Below, piece after piece: positions 1 to 4,123 of a stretch of DNA of 6,809 nucleotides. Position numbers and translations under genes: made by a program. Under the pieces are notes generated by a model. The model made no database searches, was not told the origin of the DNA, and worked only from the letters and a program-made list of their open reading frames with translations. The stretch is from UBA8437 sp963578885 (GTDB taxonomy: Bacteria; Planctomycetota; Planctomycetia; Planctomycetales; Planctomycetaceae): positions 1-6,809 of the forward strand of contig CAUZEQ010000270.1 of NCBI GenBank assembly GCA_963578885.1. The letters run 5' to 3'. Position 1 is the stretch's first letter. The number at the start of each line of letters is the position of its first letter.

Positions 1-1318
1 TGGGCTCGACCATTCCGAAAGTCAGCAGTCCGCCGGCGGCCACGATGATCGCGACCCCGACGAAGATCGCTTCGAAGCCGAACTCGTCGATCATCCAGCC
101 GACCGCCGGTGAGGCGAAAAACGGCACGGTCATGGCCAGGTTGAGCGTGGCGATGTGGCGGGGGTGTTCCGAGGGTGGAGCCAGTTCGAGCACGTAGTTG
201 TAGATGGTGCGAAACGCTAACGGGGTCAGGCCCAGCAGGCTGAAGATGATCCAGTAGTGGCCGCCGAACCAGTCGGCCGGCAGCAGCGCCAGCAGCGGGA
301 CCGCGGCGAGCAGGAAGACCTCGATGCGGATCACCAGCCGGTTGCCGCAGTAATCGGCCAGCCAGCCGAACAGGAAGGTGCCGACGCCGAACCCGATGTT
401 CTGGGCCACCATCCAGTGCATCAGGTAGCTGCCGTGTTGACGTTGCTCGTCACTGAGCGTGTTGCGTCCGAGGGTCTGGAAGTGCGGGAAGGCGAGCTGA
501 ATCGAGATGAACAGCATGGCAACGACTGCGATCCGGCGGAACGGCCGGTTGGTGCTGAACAGCTCCCAGGCCTCCAGCAGCAGCTGCCCGGGACGCCGTC
601 GCGGGGCCGGGGCCTCTTCGTCGGCCGGCTCGTGGACCAGGCAGGCCAGGGCTGCGGCCAGTACGAAGCCCCCCGCGGTCATCAGGAAGATCCAGGCGAA
701 GCCGCCATCAGGCTGTTTCAGCCAGCCGGGGATCAGCAGCAGCACGGCAGCCACCGAGATGATCGAGCCGAGCAGCCCCGAAATGGCCAGCAGCCGGCCC
801 CGACGGTTGTCTCGGATCAGCTTCCCCTGCAGTGTCGACCAGGCCAGCCGTTGCAGCCCTGTAAAAACGAAACTGACGCCGTAGCAGACCAGGAACAGCG
901 CCGGCATCCATCCGGACATGCCCACCAGCAGCCCCGACCCGGGTTGCCAGACCCTCAGCCAGGTCACCGCCAGCACGCAGAAGGGGATCGCCATCGCCAG
1001 GGTGGCAACCCCGAGCAGGACCTTCTTCCTGGGAGCCGCCTTCAGTTTCGGGGCATAAAACAGCGGGGGCAGGCTGCTGCAGATCCGGTTGACCACTGGC
1101 AGGCAGCCACGCAGCCAGCCGGCGCCCGAAATCGCGTCCATGAAGGCCGGCATGATCACCGTCTCGGTCTTGAAGATCCAACCCAGACGCAGCGAGATGT
1201 AGTGCGCCGCGAGCGTGAGGAGGTTCTTGGACTCGAGGGCCCTGATCTCTGCCGATTGCTCCTGCTGCCGGGCCAGTTGCTGTGGTGGCGGTGGCTCGTT
1301 GCGGGCGGAGTCGGGCAT
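1..1318 (-). CDS. MFS transporter, C-terminal end cut by window edge
   Basis: Translating the minus strand from the ATG at 1318-1316 gives 439 codons with no stop down to position 2, so the gene continues past the left edge. The product is a polytopic inner-membrane protein of the major facilitator superfamily. A proline/glutamine-rich cytoplasmic N-terminus (about residues 1-30) is followed by hydrophobic segments near 36-60, 100-120, 135-155, 178-198 and 207-228. A charged central loop (about 229-262, with a run of Glu/Asp/Pro/Arg) separates the two halves, and the second half has segments near 263-280, 300-320, 330-348, 354-375, 390-410 and 416-436. GWLADYCGNR at 318-327 fits the MFS loop motif G-x(3)-D-x(2)-G-x-R, and GKLIRDNRRGR at 165-175 resembles the equivalent loop in the first half. 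The last visible segment is probably TM12, so only a short tail is missing. The substrate cannot be told. No purine-rich ribosome binding site precedes the ATG. It is transcribed divergently from cca. Confidence 0.88.
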   Translation of the reverse strand, partial: MPDSARNEPPPPQQLARQQEQSAEIRALESKNLLTLAAHYISLRLGWIFKTETVIMPAFMDAISGAGWLRGCLPVVNRICSSLPPLFYAPKLKAAPRKKVLLGVATLAMAIPFCVLAVTWLRVWQPGSGLLVGMSGWMPALFLVCYGVSFVFTGLQRLAWSTLQGKLIRDNRRGRLLAISGLLGSIISVAAVLLLIPGWLKQPDGGFAWIFLMTAGGFVLAAALACLVHEPADEEAPAPRRRPGQLLLEAWELFSTNRPFRRIAVVAMLFISIQLAFPHFQTLGRNTLSDEQRQHGSYLMHWMVAQNIGFGVGTFLFGWLADYCGNRLVIRIEVFLLAAVPLLALLPADWFGGHYWIIFSLLGLTPLAFRTIYNYVLELAPPSEHPRHIATLNLAMTVPFFASPAVGWMIDEFGFEAIFVGVAIIVAAGGLLTFGMVEP

Positions 1319-1346
1319 GGCGGGCCGGGAGGACTGCGAAGATCCG

Positions 1347-1375
1347 AGTGTGCGGCGGGGTCACTGTGTGGTCAA
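1347..1375 (-). promoter_or_regulatory. Candidate sigma70-type promoter of the MFS gene
   Basis: On the minus strand, TTGACC (1375-1370) stands 17 bases before CACACT (1352-1347). The -35 matches TTGACA in five of six positions. The -10 matches TATAAT in only three, but these include the second A and the final T. Initiation would fall near 1340 and leave a leader of about 22 bases with no Shine-Dalgarno sequence. This is inferred from sequence only. Confidence 0.3.
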
Positions 1376-1419
1376 GTCGACCCGGTCTCGGGAGTCGGCC
1401 GCGGTGCTTGACCCCACAG
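1364..1419. repeat. 13-base inverted repeat between the divergent genes
   Basis: CTGTGTGGTCAAG (1364-1376) and CTTGACCCCACAG (1407-1419) are reverse complements at 12 of 13 positions and are separated by 30 bases. Each arm contains the TTGACC used as -35 box by one of the two divergent promoter candidates, so the intergenic region is nearly symmetric around 1391-1392. The right arm also overlaps a smaller hairpin, GACCCC-ACA-GGGGTC (1410-1424). The arrangement could be a shared operator or simply two similar promoters facing away from each other. The rest of the 152-base gap (1319-1470) shows nothing else I can name. Confidence 0.5.
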
Positions 1420-1436
1420 GGGTCGGCCACGAGAGT
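1408..1436 (+). promoter_or_regulatory. Candidate promoter of the cca operon
   Basis: TTGACC (1408-1413) is followed after 17 bases by GAGAGT (1431-1436), a poor -10 that keeps the second A, fourth A and final T. TAGATT (1436-1441) is a better -10 by sequence but would need a 22-base spacer. The transcript would start roughly at 1443-1448 and include the ribosome binding site at 1458-1464. The promoter is placed mainly by its position and by symmetry with the opposing one. Confidence 0.28.
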
Positions 1437-1457
1437 AGATTTGCGCAGAGTCAATTC

Positions 1458-1464
1458 GGGGGAG
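1458..1464 (+). promoter_or_regulatory. Ribosome binding site that decides the cca start
   Basis: The purine run GGGGGAG lies 6 bases before the ATG at 1471. The reading frame is open upstream as far as 1282, but the upstream codons show no family similarity and would run through the divergent promoter region. This site and the usual N-terminus of the family both point to 1471. Confidence 0.7.
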
Positions 1465-1470
1465 TCGCGG

Positions 1471-2712
1471 ATGGGCCAGGCCCAGGACCGCCGGGCATTT
1501 GCCCTGGAAGTTGTCAAGAGACTGGTCGAGGCGGGTCACGAAGCCGTCTGGGCCGGGGGATGCGTGCGCGATCTGTTGCTCGGAGGCGACCATGTTCCCG
1601 ACGACTACGACATCGCCACCGATGCTGTGCCCGAGCGTGTGCGTGAGATCTTCGGTCGAGACCTGACGCATGAGGTCGGTGCGGCGTTCGGAGTGATCCT
1701 GGTGCGAGACGGGGGACCGCAGCCGCCGATCGAGGTGGCGACGTATCGGACCGAGGGTGCCTATGGCGACGGGCGACATCCCGATTCGGTCCAGTTCGCC
1801 TCGAGGCAGGAAGACGCCCGCCGTCGCGACTTCACCATCAACGGCATGTTCATGGATCCCCAGACCGGCGAGGTCTTCGACGATGTCGGCGGGCGGCACG
1901 ACCTTCAGCAGCAGTTGGTGCGTGCGATTGGTGATCCCGAGTTACGGATCGACGAGGACAAGTTGAGGATGCTGCGGGCGATCCGCTTCACCGCCTTGCT
2001 GGGCTTCACGCTCGATCCGGCCACCGCGGCTGCGATCGGGGAGCATGCCACGGAGATCTCGGTGGTCAGCGCCGAGCGGATTGCCGAGGAGTGGCGGAGG
2101 ATGCTCTGTCACAGGAGCCGCGCGGTGGCGGTCGGGTTGGCGATCGAGACGGGGTTGCTGGAGTGTGTGTTTCCCGAGATCACCGTCGGGGCGGACTCGG
2201 ACGCGGTAGCACGATTGGAGCGGTTGCCCGAATCGGCCTCGGCGAATCTCGGCCTGGCGCTGCTGCTGGTCGACGTCGCCGATCCGCGTGCGGTCTGCCA
2301 GAGATTGAAGTTGTCGAACCGCGAGTGCGACGAGGTGGCCTGGCTGGTCTGTTCGCGGTCCGCGCTCGACTCGGCCCCGACTCAGCTTCGTTCGAAACTG
2401 TTCCCCGTGCTGGCACATCGGTCGCGGGACCGGCTGCTGGATCTGGTCGATGCGATCGAGCAGGCCGGCGGTCGAGAGAGTTCAGACGTGGCCTGGTGCC
2501 GCGAGTTGCTGGAAACCGTATCGGACAAGCAGCTGAATCCTCAGCCGCTTGTGACCGGAGACGACCTGCAGGCGATCGGCTTGAGTCCCGGTCCGCTGTT
2601 CAAGACACTGTTGGATTCGGTGCGGGCCGCGCAGCTGGATCGAGTCATCCAGGATCGCGACGAGGCACTGGCGATGGTGCAAGAGATCAACACGAGGCAG
2701 CCCGATGAGTGA
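1471..2712 (+). CDS. cca: CCA-adding tRNA nucleotidyltransferase (class II, HD-less)
   Basis: This 413-residue cytoplasmic enzyme would build or repair the 3'-CCA end of tRNAs from CTP and ATP without a nucleic acid template. The class II nucleotidyltransferase head is complete: GGCVRD at 29-34, the metal-binding pair D45/D47 in DDYDIAT, RRDFTINGM at 118-126, and EDKLR at 162-166, which fits the EDxxR amino-acid template that selects C and A. The ERIAE motif (202-206) follows in the neck. The tail ends with GDDLQAIGLSPGP (363-375) and a helix typical of the C-terminal tRNA-binding domain. There is no HD phosphohydrolase domain. The length is normal for the bacterial family. Poly(A) polymerase or a CC-only enzyme belongs to the same superfamily, but the EDxxR motif and the C-terminal domain favour a CCA enzyme. 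The start at 1471 is chosen for its GGGGGAG ribosome binding site and because the conserved head begins shortly after it. The stop overlaps the next gene by 8 bases. Confidence 0.93.
   Translation: MGQAQDRRAFALEVVKRLVEAGHEAVWAGGCVRDLLLGGDHVPDDYDIATDAVPERVREIFGRDLTHEVGAAFGVILVRDGGPQPPIEVATYRTEGAYGDGRHPDSVQFASRQEDARRRDFTINGMFMDPQTGEVFDDVGGRHDLQQQLVRAIGDPELRIDEDKLRMLRAIRFTALLGFTLDPATAAAIGEHATEISVVSAERIAEEWRRMLCHRSRAVAVGLAIETGLLECVFPEITVGADSDAVARLERLPESASANLGLALLLVDVADPRAVCQRLKLSNRECDEVAWLVCSRSALDSAPTQLRSKLFPVLAHRSRDRLLDLVDAIEQAGGRESSDVAWCRELLETVSDKQLNPQPLVTGDDLQAIGLSPGPLFKTLLDSVRAAQLDRVIQDRDEALAMVQEINTRQPDE
2694..2697 (+). promoter_or_regulatory. Ribosome binding site of the oxidoreductase gene
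   Basis: GAGG lies inside the last codons of cca, 7 bases before the ATG at 2705. It is the only well-spaced Shine-Dalgarno-like sequence here and favours ATG 2705 over the in-frame GTG codons at 2717, 2729 and 2741, although the repeats themselves carry short GAG stretches. Confidence 0.5.
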
Positions 2713-2740
2713 GACGGTGAGTGAGACGGTGAGTGAGACG
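2705..2740 (+). repeat. Three tandem copies of a 12-base unit at the gene start
   Basis: The unit (A/G)TGAGTGAGACG occurs at 2705-2716, 2717-2728 and 2729-2740; the copies differ only in the first base, A in the first and G in the other two. The next codon at 2741 is again GTG. The array encodes SETV three times at residues 2-13. Each unit is a multiple of three, so copy-number change would not shift the frame, and each begins with a possible start codon. The stop codon of cca (TGA, 2710-2712) lies in the first copy. Confidence 0.95.
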
Positions 2741-3835
2741 GTGCGGATTGCGATGATCGGAGCCGGTGCCGTCGCCGACTACCATCATGTCCCGGGGATC
2801 GCCATCGATCCTCGAGCACAGCTGGTTGCTGTGTGTGACCCCAACGAGGCCCTGCTCGAGCAGCGTCGAGTCGACTGGGGCGTTGTGCACACGACGACCG
2901 ATTACCAGGAGATCGCGGCTTCCGATGATGTGGACGCGGTGATCATCGCCACCCCCAACTTCACTCACGCCCCGATCACCCTGGCCTGTGTCGCGGCCGG
3001 GAAGCACGTGATGTGCGAGAAGCCGTTGGGATTGAGTTTTGAGGAGTCGGCCCGGATGTACCGTGCGGCGCGGGATGCCGATGTGCGGCACATGACCGCC
3101 TTCACCTACCGTTTCGCTCCGTCGATGCGCTATCTCAGGCACCTGCTGGCCGATGGACAACTGGGCACTCCACGCCACTTTCGCAGCCAGAGATTCCTCG
3201 ACCTGCCCGAGACCAGCTGGAGCTGGCGGCAGTACAAGGACAAGGCGGGCGCCGGGGACCTGTACGACATGACGATTCATCGGATCGATTTTGCCCAGGA
3301 CCTGCTCGGTCCGATCACCTCGGTCTGCGGCGCCGTCGCACAGTTTGCCCCGCGGACCGAGACTCCCGACGGAGGAGTCTGCGAACCCTCGGACGTCGAC
3401 GACTGGTCGGCACTGGTGGGGCGTTTCCAATGCGGGGCGGTGGGTGTCTGGGAGGGCAGCACGCTGATGAAGGGGCACTACAACGACGGGTATGGATTCG
3501 AGTGGGCCGAGATCAACGGCAGCGAGGCGTCGGCGGTCTACCAGCTGACCGATCCGAACAACATCCTGCTGGGCGGTCACGGCGAGTCGTTGAGCAAGGT
3601 GGCGGTGCCCGACGAGTTCCTGGTGCCCGAGCGCAGTCCCCGCGACCCGGCCCAGGGTGTGCCCAGCGATGTGTTTCGATACGACCTGGTCTTTGAGTTC
3701 GTCTCCTCGATCATCGAGCACCGTGATCCGGTGCCGAGTTTTCGTGATGGGGCCAGTGCCCAGGCCGTGGCCGATGCGGTGCTGGCTTCGGATGCAGAGC
3801 GCCGATGGGTCGACGTGAGCGGGGCCCTCGATTGA
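2705..3835 (+). CDS. Gfo/Idh/MocA-family oxidoreductase
   Basis: This 376-residue NAD(P)-dependent dehydrogenase belongs to the glucose-fructose oxidoreductase / inositol dehydrogenase family. Residues 14-130 form the Rossmann domain: the dinucleotide-binding loop GAGAVA is at 19-24, D45 ends the second strand where the cofactor ribose is read, and EKP at 105-107 supplies the family's catalytic lysine, K106. FTYRFAP (133-139) is another family motif. The C-terminal sheet domain contains DMTIHRID at 188-195, with D188 and H192 in the usual active-site spacing. The substrate is probably a sugar, cyclitol or sugar derivative, but the sequence does not say which. There is no Tat or Sec signal, unlike many planctomycete members of the family, so it should be cytoplasmic. 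The first 13 residues are three SETV repeats outside the fold. The start overlaps the end of cca by 8 bases, which implies co-transcription and probable translational coupling. No operon partner supplies a sugar pathway. Confidence 0.93.
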   Translation: MSETVSETVSETVRIAMIGAGAVADYHHVPGIAIDPRAQLVAVCDPNEALLEQRRVDWGVVHTTTDYQEIAASDDVDAVIIATPNFTHAPITLACVAAGKHVMCEKPLGLSFEESARMYRAARDADVRHMTAFTYRFAPSMRYLRHLLADGQLGTPRHFRSQRFLDLPETSWSWRQYKDKAGAGDLYDMTIHRIDFAQDLLGPITSVCGAVAQFAPRTETPDGGVCEPSDVDDWSALVGRFQCGAVGVWEGSTLMKGHYNDGYGFEWAEINGSEASAVYQLTDPNNILLGGHGESLSKVAVPDEFLVPERSPRDPAQGVPSDVFRYDLVFEFVSSIIEHRDPVPSFRDGASAQAVADAVLASDAERRWVDVSGALD

Positions 3836-3860
3836 CCATCCCGGGGCCGCTTGCTACAAC
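3832..3860 (+). promoter_or_regulatory. Candidate sigma70-type promoter of the small basic gene
   Basis: TTGACC (3832-3837) and TACAAC (3855-3860) are separated by exactly 17 bases. They match the consensus boxes at five and four of six positions. The -35 box includes the TGA stop of the oxidoreductase gene (3833-3835). Transcription would start near 3867, giving a leader of about 60 bases for the gene at 3929. Of the promoters proposed in this window, this is the best match. Confidence 0.45.
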
Positions 3861-3869
3861 CGTTTTGAC

Positions 3870-3887
3870 GCTCTGCCCGGGCAGAGC
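3870..3887. promoter_or_regulatory. Perfect 18-base palindrome in the leader of the small gene
   Basis: GCTCTGCCC (3870-3878) is followed directly by its reverse complement GGGCAGAGC (3879-3887). It lies just after the expected transcription start. As DNA it could be an operator for a dimeric repressor; as RNA it would fold into a 7-base-pair stem with a CCGG loop. No T run follows directly, so it is not a standard terminator. The AGAGC half (3883-3887) could also pair with GCTCT (3901-3905), which is followed by TTT, giving a weak alternative hairpin. The rest of the 93-base gap 3836-3928 shows nothing further. Confidence 0.5.
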
Positions 3888-3928
3888 TGCTGTGGGTACC
3901 GCTCTTTTCGACCAGGACCTGGCCACCG

Positions 3929-4108
3929 ATGGGACGAGTTGAACGCGACCGCGAGATCGCTCGGCGACGGCACCGTCGCCACAAGTTGCAGAAACTGCGG
4001 AAGGAATTCGCCGCGGCGACCAACAAGAGCCAGAAGCAGGCGATCGTCGAGAAGGTGCAGCGGATCTCTCCGCTGGTCGATCTCGAAAACGAACCCGCCG
4101 CCGACTGA
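3929..4108 (+). CDS. Small, highly basic protein of 59 residues (DUF6800-like)
   Basis: The ATG at 3929 opens 59 codons ending in TGA at 4106-4108. The product begins MGRVERDREIARRRHRRHKL. Twelve of its first 25 residues are Arg or Lys, and over the whole chain I count 10 Arg and 6 Lys against 9 Asp/Glu. Residues 3-45 could form one or two amphipathic helices, then a conserved-looking ISPLVDLE segment and an acidic tail follow. There is no signal peptide, membrane segment or cysteine. From memory it resembles a short planctomycete family annotated DUF6800, which has no known function; I cannot search to confirm this. The charge suggests nucleic acid or ribosome binding, but that is only inference. 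An AGGA (3914-3917) lies 11 bases upstream, longer than ideal. The gene has its own promoter candidate and converges on clpB with a 15-base gap. Confidence 0.82.
   Translation: MGRVERDREIARRRHRRHKLQKLRKEFAAATNKSQKQAIVEKVQRISPLVDLENEPAAD
3963..3980. repeat. Inverted repeat inside the small basic gene
   Basis: GGCGACGG (3963-3970) and CCGTCGCC (3973-3980) are perfect reverse complements two bases apart. In the mRNA this would give a GC-rich hairpin about 35 bases after the start codon. It falls on the arginine-rich stretch (residues 12-17), where CGN codons make such symmetry more likely by chance. Confidence 0.6.
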
Positions 4109-4123
4109 GTCCCCCTGCTTCGG

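Noticed and set aside
257..1411. A 384-codon open frame on the plus strand, antisense to the MFS gene
   Set aside because: Its product is Gln/Gly/Arg/Pro-rich low-complexity sequence typical of an antisense frame. The minus-strand frame encodes a clear membrane protein.
1282..1470. A 63-codon N-terminal extension of cca from ATG 1282
   Set aside because: It would overlap the MFS start and both promoter candidates and has no similarity to the family. ATG 1471 has a good ribosome binding site.
708..1517. A 269-codon minus-strand open frame over the MFS N-terminus and the cca start
   Set aside because: It is out of frame with the transporter, crosses the divergent control region, and gives a product without family features.
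2687..3721. A 344-codon minus-strand open frame opposite the oxidoreductase
   Set aside because: It mirrors the Gfo/Idh/MocA gene, and its end is only the reverse of the 12-base repeat. No domain is recognisable.
3870..3887. The 18-base palindrome as a rho-independent terminator of the cca operon
   Set aside because: No T run follows it on either strand; the nearest T tract on the plus strand is about 18 bases further on. An operator or leader hairpin fits better.
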